Position numbers and translations under genes: made by a program. The notes beneath the pieces are model-generated. The model was not told the DNA's origin. It saw only the letters and a list, made by a program, of their open reading frames with translations, and did not search any database. 64,000 nt of DNA from JACDCA01 sp040881785 (GTDB lineage: Bacteria; Acidobacteriota; Vicinamibacteria; Vicinamibacterales; 2-12-FULL-66-21): assembly GCA_040881785.1 (NCBI GenBank), contig JBBECO010000199.1, forward strand, positions 1 to 64,000, in the 5' to 3' direction. Positions 23,119 through 31,870 of this stretch are shown here, piece by piece (positions within the stretch are counted from its first letter, which is position 1; the number at the start of each line of letters is the position of its first letter).

Positions 23119-25272
23119 TCAGTATCGCGCGGTCTGCAGGATCGCCTTCAGCACATCCGCCGACTGCGGCAGGATCACCTCTTCGAGGTCCGGGCAGTAG
23201 GCGACCGGCGTATCGAGCGCGGCCACGCGCTTGACCGGCGCATCGAGGTACTCGAACAGCTCCTCGCCGATCCGCGCCGCGATCTCGGCCCCGAACCCGC
23301 AGGTCAGCTGGTCCTCGTGCGCGACGACGACGCGGCTGGTCTTCGAGACGGCCTCGGCGATGCCGTCCCAGTCGTACGGGACGATCGTCCGAAGATCGAT
23401 CACCATCGCGCTGACGCCTTCTTTTTCCGCCTGCTGGGCGGCGAGCAACGACCGCTGCACCAGCGCGCCGTAGGTGATCACGACGACGTCCGTGCCCTCG
23501 CGGCGGACGGCGGACTTGCCGAACGGCACCATGTACTCCGCGCCGGGATACTCACCCTTGTTGTACGTCTGCCGGTACAGGTGCTTGTGTTCGAGATACA
23601 GCACAGGATCGTCGCAGCGGATCGCGGTGCGCAGCAGGCCGGCGGCGTCCCGGGCGTTCGACGGGAAGACGACACGGATACCCGGGCAGTGCGCGAAGAT
23701 GCTCTCGCCCGACTGGCTGTGGTACGGCGCGCCGCCGCGCAGGTAGCCGCCGATCGCCGTCCGCACGACCATCGGGCAGGAGAACTCGTTGTTCGAGCGG
23801 TACCGCAGCATCGACATCTCGTCGCGCAGCTGCATCATCGCCGGCCAGATGTAATCGAAGAACTGGATCTCGACGACCGGCTTGAGCCCACGGGTCGCCA
23901 TGCCGATGGCACGGCCGATGATGTTCGCCTCGGCGAGCGGCGAGTTGAACACCCGCGTGCCGCCGAACGCGCGCTGGAGACCGTGCGTGACTTTGAACAC
24001 GCCCCCCTTGCCGGGTACCGAGTTGAGCGCCGCTTCGCGGCTCGCGTCGGCGACGTCTTCGCCGAACATGACGATGCGCGGATTCCGCGCCATTTCGTCC
24101 TTCATCGTCCGGTTGATGCCCGCGACCATGGTGTCGGGCTTGCCTTCGGGCGCGGCCTCGGTCGCGAACGCGTCTGAGGCCGGATCGACGTCGGGCGAGT
24201 AGACGTAGAGCGTCGCCGTATCGGGGGCGGGTTTTTCCGCCTTGATGGCGGCGTCGGCGGCGGCATTGACCTCGTCCTCGACCTCCTTGAGCAGGGCCTC
24301 GAGGTCCGCCGCCGTGGCGAGTCCCTCCGCCTTCAGGAACTCCGCCATCCGGACGATCGGATCGCGCGTCGCTTCGTCGGCCCGTTCGTCTTTGGTCTTG
24401 TACAGCTTCTCGTCGTCCGACAGCGAGTGCGAGTAGGGGCGCACCACTTTGGCGTGGATCAGTGCGGGGCCCTTTCGCGCGCGGGCGTAGGCGATCGCCT
24501 CACCGGCCGCACGGTAGCTCGCGACGAAGTCAGTGCCGTCGATGCTCTGCACGAAGAGACCGGGAAATGACGCCACGAGCTTCGACAGGTCGCCGCCCGC
24601 GGTCTGCACTTCGACGGGCACTGAGATCGCGTAGCCGTTGTCTTCGACCATGTAGACGACGGGCGCCTTGCTGATGCAGGCCTGGTTCAGCGACTCCCAG
24701 AACTCCCCCTCGCTCGACGTGCCTTCGCCGATCGAGATGTAGGTGACTTCGTCCTTCTGGAACTTCGATTCCCGGTCGGGAATGTCGGTGATCCTGTCGA
24801 ACAGGTCCGCAGCCTCGGCGCAGCCGACACCCTGAAGGCACTGCGTGCCGGTCGGGCTCGACTGCGACACGATGTTCAGCGTCCTGTGGCCCCAGTGCGA
24901 CGGCATCTGCCGGCCGCCGGAGTTCGGGTCGTCCTTGGCGCCGACGGCGCTGAGGAGCATCTCGAGCGGCGTCATCCCGATGGCAAGGCACAGGGCGCGG
25001 TCGCGGTAATAGGGGTAGAACCAGTCGTGGCCGGCCTTGAGCTGCATGCCGGCCGCGGTGAGGACCGCTTCGTGCCCCGCGCCGCTGATCTGGAAGAAGA
25101 TCAGGCTCTGGTTCTTGAGCTGGATCTCCTTGTCGTCGATCTTCCGCGACAGCACCATCGTGCGATAGGCCCGCAGGAGCTCGTCACGCGTGAGCCCCTG
25201 GACCGGGCCGGCCGCCCGTTCGGCGACCGCGCCTTTACCGCTCCTTGCCGTATCCGCCTTCATGCGTGTCAT
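23119..25272 (-). CDS. 2-oxoacid dehydrogenase E1, fused alpha and beta subunits
   Basis: A 717-residue thiamine-diphosphate enzyme. The alpha half (about 1-340) has the cofactor motif starting GEGTSSEGEFWE and ending VEDNGYAIS, and the substrate loop SSPTGTQCLQGVG. The beta half (about 375-717) has MFGEDVADASREA, FNSPLAEANIIGRAIGMA, RGGAPYHSQSGESIFAH and YLEHKHLYR. It decarboxylates a 2-oxoacid, most like branched-chain (2-oxoisovalerate) or pyruvate E1. Fusion of the two chains is known in several phyla. No E2 or E3 gene is in the window. ATG 25272 or 25263 could be the start. Confidence 0.9.
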   Translation of the reverse strand: MTRMKADTARSGKGAVAERAAGPVQGLTRDELLRAYRTMVLSRKIDDKEIQLKNQSLIFFQISGAGHEAVLTAAGMQLKAGHDWFYPYYRDRALCLAIGMTPLEMLLSAVGAKDDPNSGGRQMPSHWGHRTLNIVSQSSPTGTQCLQGVGCAEAADLFDRITDIPDRESKFQKDEVTYISIGEGTSSEGEFWESLNQACISKAPVVYMVEDNGYAISVPVEVQTAGGDLSKLVASFPGLFVQSIDGTDFVASYRAAGEAIAYARARKGPALIHAKVVRPYSHSLSDDEKLYKTKDERADEATRDPIVRMAEFLKAEGLATAADLEALLKEVEDEVNAAADAAIKAEKPAPDTATLYVYSPDVDPASDAFATEAAPEGKPDTMVAGINRTMKDEMARNPRIVMFGEDVADASREAALNSVPGKGGVFKVTHGLQRAFGGTRVFNSPLAEANIIGRAIGMATRGLKPVVEIQFFDYIWPAMMQLRDEMSMLRYRSNNEFSCPMVVRTAIGGYLRGGAPYHSQSGESIFAHCPGIRVVFPSNARDAAGLLRTAIRCDDPVLYLEHKHLYRQTYNKGEYPGAEYMVPFGKSAVRREGTDVVVITYGALVQRSLLAAQQAEKEGVSAMVIDLRTIVPYDWDGIAEAVSKTSRVVVAHEDQLTCGFGAEIAARIGEELFEYLDAPVKRVAALDTPVAYCPDLEEVILPQSADVLKAILQTARY

Positions 25273-25314
25273 TATATTCCGGCACTTTCGCCCATCGCCC
25301 AGAAAGCAGGATCC

Positions 25315-25677
25315 GTGAGCCAGCCGCCCAAACTCCATCGATGGGACGAGATCGAGCTCGATAAGGTCACCGAAATGATCTCGCGCAAGGTGGTGACCGG
25401 CGAGCGCGAAATGCTCGCCCAGATCTACCTGAAAAAGGGGGCCCTGGTGCCCATGCACAGTCACGAAAGCGAGCAGATCACCTACGTGCTGCAGGGCGCC
25501 CTGAAGTTCCTGATCGCCGGCGAAGACATTACGGTTCGCGAAGGGGAGGTCCTGCTGATTCCGTCGTGGGTCGAGCATCAGGCCGAGGCGCTCGACGACA
25601 CGTTCGAGCTCGATGTGTTCAGCCCGATCCGCCAGGACTGGCTGGACGGCACCGATACCTACTTCCACCGCAAGTAA
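25315..25677 (+). CDS. Small cupin-domain protein
   Basis: A 120-residue protein beginning with GTG (GCAGGA upstream). The cupin motif 1 is seen in LVPMHSHESEQITYVLQG and motif 2 in LLIPSWVEHQAEAL, with two His and one Glu for a metal site plus a later His. Function (sensor, isomerase or dioxygenase) cannot be told. It is divergent from the E1 gene and 5 bases upstream of an SDR gene in the same direction, so the two are probably one operon. Confidence 0.85.
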   Translation: MSQPPKLHRWDEIELDKVTEMISRKVVTGEREMLAQIYLKKGALVPMHSHESEQITYVLQGALKFLIAGEDITVREGEVLLIPSWVEHQAEALDDTFELDVFSPIRQDWLDGTDTYFHRK

Positions 25678-25682
25678 AGTCA

Positions 25683-26474
25683 ATGGACCTTTTGCTGACG
25701 GGCAAGTGCGCCATCGTGTGCGCGGCGAGCAAGGGGCTGGGCCGCGCCACCGCGCTGTCATTGGCCCGTGAGGGCGCACGGGTGGCGATCTGCGCCCGGT
25801 CCGCGCAGCCGCTGGAGCAGGCGGCCGCCGAGATCCGCGAGGCCACCGGCGCGGTTGTCGTGCCGATCGTGGCCGACGTCTCCAGGGCCGATGACGTCGA
25901 CCGTCTGGTGGACGACGCGGCGCGGCAGCTTGGCGCGATCGACATCCTCATTACCAATACCGGCGGGCCGAAATCCGGGCCTTTCACGTCGCTGTCGGAC
26001 GATGACTGGCGGGAGGCCATCGACTCGCTGCTGATGAGCGTGGTGCGGCTGTCGCGCGCGGTCATCCCACACATGCGGGCCCGTGGTGGTGGGCGCATCA
26101 TCAACGTCACGTCGATTTCAGCGAAGCAGCCAGTGGCGGGGCTCGTGCTGTCGAACGCATTGCGCGCCGGCATTACCGGACTCGCGCGGACGATCGCCAA
26201 CGAACTGGCGACCGACAATATCCTGGTCAATTGCGTGGCGCCGGGTTACACGGCCACCGACCGGGTGGTCGAACTGGCCGACGCGGCGGCGGCGCGCGAA
26301 GGGATCAGCGCCGAAGCCGTCCAGCAGCGGACCGTGGCGCAGATCCCGATGCAGCGGCTCGCCACGACAGAAGAGTTCGCTGATGTGGTGACGTTCCTGG
26401 CGTCAGGCCGTGCCTCGTATGTGACGGGAACAACCCTGCAGATCGACGGGGGGTACGTGCGAAGCCTGTTCTAG
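25683..26474 (+). CDS. Short-chain dehydrogenase/reductase
   Basis: A 263-residue SDR. The cofactor motif is present as AASKGLGRATALSL near the N-terminus, with NTGGP in place of the usual NNAG. The catalytic Ser lies in INVTSISAKQPVAG. The usual YxxxK is altered: the residues after the serine read VAGLVLSNALRAGITGLART, with Leu and Asn where Tyr and Lys are expected. This is the pattern of atypical SDRs whose catalysis may differ. The C-terminus (TGTTLQIDGGY) is typical. It is probably co-transcribed with the cupin gene. Confidence 0.85.
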   Translation: MDLLLTGKCAIVCAASKGLGRATALSLAREGARVAICARSAQPLEQAAAEIREATGAVVVPIVADVSRADDVDRLVDDAARQLGAIDILITNTGGPKSGPFTSLSDDDWREAIDSLLMSVVRLSRAVIPHMRARGGGRIINVTSISAKQPVAGLVLSNALRAGITGLARTIANELATDNILVNCVAPGYTATDRVVELADAAAAREGISAEAVQQRTVAQIPMQRLATTEEFADVVTFLASGRASYVTGTTLQIDGGYVRSLF

Positions 26475-27202
26475 TGGACGTGTCTGTCCCAGTCGGATTT
26501 TCCGCCTGAATACACATCGAACTTCCGCCGCAGGCGGTTCATTTTCCACTTCAGGTAGCGGTATTTGATTTCCGCCGAGAGGCCGCCGCCACCGCGCCCG
26601 CGGAGATAGGCGTAGCCGAACAGGAGACCGCCGAGGTGGGCGGCGTTACTGACTTGGCTGCCGGGGGCGACCATGAAGGCCATGGCGCCGAGAATCATGA
26701 CGAAGTACTTCGCCGGGATCGGGAAGAGCAGGAACATCAGGATCGGGCGGTCCGGGTAGTACATCGCGAAGGCCAGCAGCAGCCCATACAGCGCGCCGGA
26801 GGCTCCGATCGTGATCGCGCCGTACGTCGCCTGGAAGCCGTCCACGGGCAGCAGCGACGCGACGACCGCGGTGATCCCGGCGCCGACGCCCGTGATCGTG
26901 TAATAACGGGCAAAGAACCTGGTGCCCCACAGCCGCTCCAGCTCGACACCGAACATCCAGATGCCCAGCATGTTGAACAGGATGTGCAGCGCGCCGGCGT
27001 GCAGGAACATGTACGTCGCGAGCTGCCAGAAGAAGCCCCGTTCGAGGACCGCCTCCGGGCTCAGGCCGAGATACTCCACGATCCGGCCGAACAACAGCGA
27101 CAGGACGAACATCGCGATGTTCGCCCAGATGATCACCTTCACGGCCGGGGTTATCGGACCGGGGCCGAAGTGCATGGCGGTGGGGCGTGCGTAGCGGGAC
27201 AT
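26471..27202 (-). CDS. Rhomboid family intramembrane serine protease
   Basis: A 243-residue protein with about six membrane helices. The catalytic Ser135 is in GASGALYG, the catalytic His189 in NAAHLGG, and supporting His73 and Asn77 in HILFNMLG. These are the expected rhomboid residues, so it should cleave membrane proteins within the bilayer. A basic C-terminal tail (IKYRYLKWKMNRLRRKF) lies after the last helix. It is convergent with the SDR gene, overlapping by four bases. Confidence 0.92.
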   Translation of the reverse strand: MSRYARPTAMHFGPGPITPAVKVIIWANIAMFVLSLLFGRIVEYLGLSPEAVLERGFFWQLATYMFLHAGALHILFNMLGIWMFGVELERLWGTRFFARYYTITGVGAGITAVVASLLPVDGFQATYGAITIGASGALYGLLLAFAMYYPDRPILMFLLFPIPAKYFVMILGAMAFMVAPGSQVSNAAHLGGLLFGYAYLRGRGGGGLSAEIKYRYLKWKMNRLRRKFDVYSGGKSDWDRHVH

Positions 27203-27235
27203 CCTGGGCAGTCGAAAGAAACTATCGTACCACGC

Positions 27236-28420
27236 TCAAAGGGTCCGAAGGTCCGAGGGTCCGGACTGTCCGGGCCGTCCGGATCCTTTCGGGAGGGGAA
27301 GGGCACAGAGGGCCGCGAGGAGTGGAACGACGGCCAGGCCGACGAGCGTGTTCTCGATGCCTACCCGGTCGGCGACATAGCCCGTCAGCGGCACGGTCAT
27401 GCCTCCGGTCCCCCACGCAAAGCCCATCATGAGTGACGACACCGTCGCCGCGCTCACCGGAGCGATCGCCTGGCCGAAGACGACGTTCACGGGCAGCGTG
27501 GACTGGAGAAAGAATCCGCCGACCGCCAGCGCGACCATGAAGGGAATCCCTTCGAGCAGCGGCGCCGCGAAGAGAAACGGCGACGAGGCGACCAGCGACC
27601 ACACGATCACCCTCCGCGCACCGTAACGGTCCGCAGCCGGCCCGCCGAGAAAGCCGCCGATGCCGCTGGCAAACAAGTACCCCGCCACCACGACCCCCGC
27701 GGCGCCGACGCTCATGCCGCGGCGCGTCAGCATGACGGGAAGAAATGTCGCAAAGGCGATGGCCGTCGTGGTCCGCAGCACGACGATCAAATAGAGCAGC
27801 CCGAGAGGTTTCGCATACGGCCACAGCGCCCGCAGACCGGTGCTGTCGGCCGAGGAGAAGTCGAACTTCGGCACGCGCGCGATGAACAACGCAATGACCA
27901 CCAGGCCGGGAATGGCCAGCAGCGGCGTCCATTCGATGCCGAATCGCTGGGCGAAGGGGGCGAACATCAGCGGACCCAGGGCGAACCCGAGGGTGCCGCC
28001 GCTGATGTACACCGACATCGACAGTCCCGGGCGGCTGCCGCCGAGCGTGTGGGCGAGCGTGGCGGCCGGCGGATGGAACGCCGCTCCGCCCAGACCGCCG
28101 AGCACGAGGATCGCCGCGAGCATCAGGGGGGTCGTCGCGACACCGATGAAGCTGAGCACGGCCACCGAGAGAACGGGCCCGGCGATGACCAGCAGGCGCG
28201 GGTTCCAGCGGTCCGCCAGATGACCGAAGCCGACTTGCGCCACCGACGCCGACAGCTGATAGAGCATCGTCATCGTGCCGGCCGCCGCGAGGCTGAGGTC
28301 CAGGCGCGTGATGAGCAGCGGGAGCAGCGGCGCCAGGATGTTGCCGTAGCCGTCCACCATCATGTGCACGCACGCCATGAGGGTGATGGTGGGATGCAGG
28401 CGGAACGACGAGGGTGTCAC
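27236..28420 (-). CDS. MFS transporter, fosmidomycin-resistance-like
   Basis: A 394-residue protein with about 12 membrane helices and the major facilitator motif after helix 2 (GHLADRWNPRL). The second half repeats the pattern (GGPAADRYGARR). Conserved GGLGGAAFHPPAATLA resembles the Fsr (fosmidomycin resistance) branch. The substrate is unknown. The last 17 residues (GSGRPGQSGPSDLRTL) come from a GGTCCG repeat array at 27241-27291 and are probably not ancestral. It lies 4 bases downstream of murJ. Confidence 0.85.
   Translation of the reverse strand: MTPSSFRLHPTITLMACVHMMVDGYGNILAPLLPLLITRLDLSLAAAGTMTMLYQLSASVAQVGFGHLADRWNPRLLVIAGPVLSVAVLSFIGVATTPLMLAAILVLGGLGGAAFHPPAATLAHTLGGSRPGLSMSVYISGGTLGFALGPLMFAPFAQRFGIEWTPLLAIPGLVVIALFIARVPKFDFSSADSTGLRALWPYAKPLGLLYLIVVLRTTTAIAFATFLPVMLTRRGMSVGAAGVVVAGYLFASGIGGFLGGPAADRYGARRVIVWSLVASSPFLFAAPLLEGIPFMVALAVGGFFLQSTLPVNVVFGQAIAPVSAATVSSLMMGFAWGTGGMTVPLTGYVADRVGIENTLVGLAVVPLLAALCALPLPKGSGRPGQSGPSDLRTL
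27241..27291. repeat. GGTCCG repeat array at the 3' end of the MFS gene
   Basis: Eight-base words GGGTCCGA (27241), AGGTCCGA (27249) and GGGTCCGG (27257) are followed by GTCCGG words at 9-base spacing, ending in GGATCC. The array can fold back imperfectly on itself (AAAGGGTCCG against CGGATCCTTT). It begins right at the stop codon and is translated as the C-terminal tail of the transporter. Confidence 0.55.
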
Positions 28421-28423
28421 GGA

Positions 28424-30007
28424 CTACCGGCGCCCGACCCGCGCGAGGACCTGCGCGGTCGCGTCGTTGAATTCCTGGATCCGCAGAAGGCGCGCCGATG
28501 CCGCGAGCACGAGCAGGGCGGCGGCGATCGATACGCCGACCCGCATGATCTTGGCGAGCTCGCCGCCGTCCGGCGTCATCGCCGTGACCCAATCCAGGGC
28601 GACGTAGGCCGCCAGGCCCATCACGAGCGACGCGACGCTGATTTTGGCGAACGAGACGGCGATACGCCGTCCTTCGAGACCACCCAGGCGGCGGCGCAGC
28701 AGCCAGAGCAGCACCACGGCGTTGAGCACCGCCGCGATCGCGGTCCCGAGCGCGAGGCCACGGAAGCCGAGCACGCGTACCAGGGCGAGGCTCATCCCGA
28801 TATTGGCGACCACCGACAGCACGCTGACGGTCACCGGCGTCCGTGCGTCGCGGAGCGCGTAGAAGGTGGGGGAGGCGATCTTCACGGCCGAGTATCCAAG
28901 GAGCCCGGGCGCGTAGTACATCAGGGCCTGGGCGGTGCTGGCGGTGTCGTAGGCGTTGAACATCCGCCGCTCGTAGATCAGCGCCACGATCGCTTCGGCG
29001 AGGACGACGAGACCGACCGTCGCCGGCACGTTCAGCATCAGCATCATCCGAAGCCCGCGCGACACCGAGGCGCGCACCGACGGGAGGTCGTTGGCGTTGG
29101 CCTGCCGGGAAATATCGGGCAGCGACGCGGTAGCGACCGAGACGCCGAAGAGTCCGATCGGCAGGTACATCAGCCGGAAGGCGTACTGCATCCAGGTGAC
29201 GGCCCCTTGTTCCTGCCAGGTCGCCAGGTAGGTGTTGACGAACAGGTTCACCTGGACGGCCGCCAGCCCGATGGTCGCGGGGCCCATCAGCCGGAGGATC
29301 TCGAGGACCGCAGGATCCCGGAAGCTGACGAGCGGCTGATACCGGAAGCCTTCCCGCCTCAGGCTCGGCCACTGCAGCAGGATCTGTCCGAGCCCGCCGA
29401 GCAGCGTGCCGATGGCGAGGCCGACGATGGGTGGCAGGCCGAAGTACGGCATCAGCGGCACGATCACCAGTGCGCTGAAGATCGACGCCACGTTGAACAT
29501 CGCCGGCGAGAGCGACGGAACGAAAAAATGCCTCAGGGCATTGAGCATCCCCATCATCGCGGCCGCCACCGCCAGCAGCGTCAGGAAGGGCAGCATGATG
29601 CGCGTGAGATCGGTGGTCAGCTCGAGCTTGCCCGGGATGTCCGCATACGCGGGCGCGTACGCACCCGTGATCTCCGGCGCGAAGAAGATGCCCAGCAGCG
29701 CGAGCACCGAGGTGACGAGGATCAGCGCGTTCATCACCATGTTCCCGAGCCGCCAGGCGTCGGCCTTGCCCTGCGTCGTCAGCGTGCGGGTGAAGGTCGG
29801 GACGAAGGCCGCGGTCATCGCGCCTTCGGCGAAGAGGTCGCGGAGCAGGTTGGGGACGCGGAAGGCGACGTTGAAGGCGTCCATCGCCGGGCCGGCGCTC
29901 GCGCCGAACACCGCCGCCAGCACGGCCTCGCGAGCGACGCCGAGCAACCGGCTCGCCATCGTGGCCAGGCCGATCACACCGGCCGACTTCGCGAGCTTCG
30001 AACTCAT
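28424..30007 (-). CDS. murJ: Lipid II flippase MurJ (MviN)
   Basis: A 527-residue MOP-superfamily membrane protein with about 14 helices. Typical MurJ sequences are present: SRLLGVAREAVLAAVFGAS, NVAFRVPNLLRDLFAEGAMTAAFVPTF, and DARTPVTVSVLSVV. It moves lipid II across the inner membrane for peptidoglycan synthesis. The ATG at 30007 fits the family N-terminus; the open frame extends 135 bases upstream into non-conserved sequence. It is followed closely by the MFS gene. Confidence 0.93.
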   Translation of the reverse strand: MSSKLAKSAGVIGLATMASRLLGVAREAVLAAVFGASAGPAMDAFNVAFRVPNLLRDLFAEGAMTAAFVPTFTRTLTTQGKADAWRLGNMVMNALILVTSVLALLGIFFAPEITGAYAPAYADIPGKLELTTDLTRIMLPFLTLLAVAAAMMGMLNALRHFFVPSLSPAMFNVASIFSALVIVPLMPYFGLPPIVGLAIGTLLGGLGQILLQWPSLRREGFRYQPLVSFRDPAVLEILRLMGPATIGLAAVQVNLFVNTYLATWQEQGAVTWMQYAFRLMYLPIGLFGVSVATASLPDISRQANANDLPSVRASVSRGLRMMLMLNVPATVGLVVLAEAIVALIYERRMFNAYDTASTAQALMYYAPGLLGYSAVKIASPTFYALRDARTPVTVSVLSVVANIGMSLALVRVLGFRGLALGTAIAAVLNAVVLLWLLRRRLGGLEGRRIAVSFAKISVASLVMGLAAYVALDWVTAMTPDGGELAKIMRVGVSIAAALLVLAASARLLRIQEFNDATAQVLARVGRR

Positions 30008-30044
30008 CGCTGAGACTTTACAACCTTTACTTGGAGCAACCCCA

Positions 30045-30063
30045 CCTCCGGACCGTCCGGAGG
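30045..30063. promoter_or_regulatory. Perfect 9-bp palindrome upstream of murJ
   Basis: CCTCCGGAC (30045-30053) and GTCCGGAGG (30055-30063) flank a single C, 38 bases upstream of the murJ start. It may be an operator. GTCCGG is also the word of the 27241-27291 array, so a repeat origin is possible. Confidence 0.35.
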
Positions 30064-30108
30064 CGGACGAAGCGGACACCTCGAGTGTCGAAAATGGAAT
30101 ACGCGGAC

Positions 30109-30139
30109 AAAAAAAGGCTCCTGCCTTGCGGCAGGAGCC
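30109..30139 (-). terminator. Intrinsic terminator of the yqeY-like gene
   Basis: A perfect 10-bp stem, GGCTCCTGCC (30116-30125) and GGCAGGAGCC (30130-30139), with a 4-base loop. On the minus strand it is followed by seven T residues (30109-30115). It lies about 80 bases downstream of the yqeY-like gene and is the clearest terminator in the window. Confidence 0.85.
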
Positions 30140-30217
30140 CACTGGAGGATGGATGAGAGGCTGTGTGCGAGCCTTTCACTTCCTTAGACGCCACTGCTTC
30201 CACAAAAGTTTACTGCT

Positions 30218-30670
30218 TCAGGCGCCGGCCAGCTTGCGGCGGACAAGGTCGCTGAGCGCCTTGCCGTCCACCGGGGCACCCGCGAGCGTTGCCGTCACCG
30301 CTTTCATGACTTTGCCCATGTCCTTCGGGCCGGCGGCCCCCGTCTCCCGGATGGCCGCATCCACGGCCGCCTCGATCGCCGCCGGATCCATGGGCGGCGG
30401 GAGGTACTTCTCGAGGACCGCGATCTCCGCAGCCTCCTTGCGGGCGAGCTCGTCGCGTCCCCCTTTCTCGAACTGTTCGATCGAGTCGCGGCGCTGCTTG
30501 ATCAGCGACGAGATCACCAGCAGTGATTCGGCGTCATCGAGCGCGCGGCCGCGCTCGATCTCGCGGTTCATCAGCGCGGCCTTCGCCATCCGCAGGGCGC
30601 CCAGCGTAAGCGGATCCTTCGCGCGCATCGCCGCCGTGAGGTCTTCGCTGATCCTGTCGATGAACGCCAT
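30218..30670 (-). CDS. GatB/YqeY domain protein
   Basis: A 150-residue stand-alone YqeY protein: an N-terminal helical half (ISEDLTAAMRAKDPLTLGAL, RMAKAALMNREIE) and a GatB-tail-like C-terminal half (PKDMGKVMKAVTATLAG, VDGKALSDLVRRKL). The domain is found at the end of the GatB amidotransferase subunit and interacts with tRNA, but the free-standing protein's role is not established. It is downstream of the GT4 glycosyltransferase gene and ends with a strong terminator. Confidence 0.9.
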   Translation of the reverse strand: MAFIDRISEDLTAAMRAKDPLTLGALRMAKAALMNREIERGRALDDAESLLVISSLIKQRRDSIEQFEKGGRDELARKEAAEIAVLEKYLPPPMDPAAIEAAVDAAIRETGAAGPKDMGKVMKAVTATLAGAPVDGKALSDLVRRKLAGA

Positions 30671-30691
30671 GACTGACTCCTCTCTAGTCCG

Positions 30692-31870
30692 CTAGGTGAT
30701 TCCTGTGTTGCCTTCTGTGTTTTCTTCTGTGGCTTCTGTGGCCACCTGTGCGTAGATCTCGCGGTACTGCGCGGCGACGGCCGCCGGACTGAACTCACGT
30801 TCGACGGCGGTGCGCGTCGCTCCGAGCGTGCGCCGCTTGTGCTGGAGGAAGTAGCCGATGGCCGACGCCAGTGCCATCGACTGCTCGCGCGGCACGATCG
30901 TGACGTCAGGTCCAAAGACGTCGTTCAGCTCGAGGCCGCCCGGATTATCGCTGGAGAGCACCGGGGTGCCCGCCGCCAGGGCCTCCACGGCCACCGTGGG
31001 CAGCGCCTCGAGCAGCGAGGGCAGCACGAACAGATCCGCGGCGGCGCAGTACCGCGCGATCGCCGTGTTGTCGATCATGCCGGCGAACGTGACGTGGCGT
31101 TCGACGCCGGCCGACCGCGCGACCCCCTTCAACTCGTCCAGCAGCGGTCCCGTCCCGCAGATGACCAGGCGGGTATCGGGGTGCAGCCGGATCACCTCGT
31201 TCATGGCTTCGATGAGGTACCGCTGGCCGGCGAGCGGGTGCAGGCGCTTGACGTTGAGGAGCAGGTGCGCGTTCTGGATGTCGAGCGACTCCCGCGCATC
31301 CCCCTGCGCCGTCTCGTCGTGCCATGTGAACGCCTCGCCGACCGGCGGGTACACCGTGCGGGAATGTCGTCGGGCCAGGCCCAGCTCCTGCGCGCGTCCC
31401 TTCAGCCGCTCACTGTAGAAGGTCACATAGGAGGCTGCGTGATAGGCGCGTGTGAACAGGTCCGGACCGAACTTCTTCGGCGCGTAGTGCCAGATCTCGG
31501 TCCCGTACAGGGTCAGCACCACCGGCTTGCCGGCCCGCCGGGCCAGCAGGACGGCGAGCTCCGCCAGCAGCCCGTTGCTGTGCACGTGGACGATGTCGGC
31601 GCGCCTGATGTGAGGCGTCAGGGCATTCCACGCCCGATACGCCCGCAGGATCGACGCGATCCTCAGCGCGCGGGCCAGCGGACCGCCCGCGCTGCGAGGC
31701 ACCCACGTCACGGGCCCCGCCAGCGGCGAGTGCCCACCCGCCCGCGGCGGGTGCGCCACGTAGGCCACCTCATCGCCGTCACCGGCCGCCCAGTTCCCCA
31801 GCTGCCACGGCAGAAGGGCGTTGGCGGCCTGGTCAGGCGGAAGGTGGGGGGTGACGTGCAGGATGCGCAT
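30692..31870 (-). CDS. Glycosyltransferase family 4
   Basis: A 392-residue GT-B transferase. The N-terminal domain (MRILHVTPHLPPDQ, HVHSNGLLAEL, VLTLYGTEIW) is followed by the GT4 core: NVKRLHPLAGQRYLIEA, VICGTGPLLDELK, then the SLLEALPTVAVEALAAGTPV motif that binds the sugar nucleotide. It adds a sugar to an unknown acceptor in the glycan cluster. Its start overlaps the deacetylase-like gene by one base. The last 16 residues (TEATEENTEGNTGIT) are encoded by TTCTGTG repeats at 30700-30750, so the tail is probably acquired. Confidence 0.9.
   Translation of the reverse strand: MRILHVTPHLPPDQAANALLPWQLGNWAAGDGDEVAYVAHPPRAGGHSPLAGPVTWVPRSAGGPLARALRIASILRAYRAWNALTPHIRRADIVHVHSNGLLAELAVLLARRAGKPVVLTLYGTEIWHYAPKKFGPDLFTRAYHAASYVTFYSERLKGRAQELGLARRHSRTVYPPVGEAFTWHDETAQGDARESLDIQNAHLLLNVKRLHPLAGQRYLIEAMNEVIRLHPDTRLVICGTGPLLDELKGVARSAGVERHVTFAGMIDNTAIARYCAAADLFVLPSLLEALPTVAVEALAAGTPVLSSDNPGGLELNDVFGPDVTIVPREQSMALASAIGYFLQHKRRTLGATRTAVEREFSPAAVAAQYREIYAQVATEATEENTEGNTGIT
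30700..30750. repeat. TTCTGTG word array at the 3' end of the GT4 gene
   Basis: TTCCTGTG (30700), TTCTGTG (30713, 30725, 30734) and CCTGTG (30745) recur at 9-13-base spacing. The array starts 6 bases from the stop codon (30692-30694) and encodes the acidic, threonine-rich tail of the protein. It is looser than the heptad arrays elsewhere but of the same style. Confidence 0.5.

Noticed and set aside
28049..30013. Long open frame on the plus strand antisense to murJ
   Set aside because: The translation is rich in Arg, His, Asp and Gly with no family features, as expected for the shadow of a GC-rich gene. The minus strand encodes a clear MurJ.
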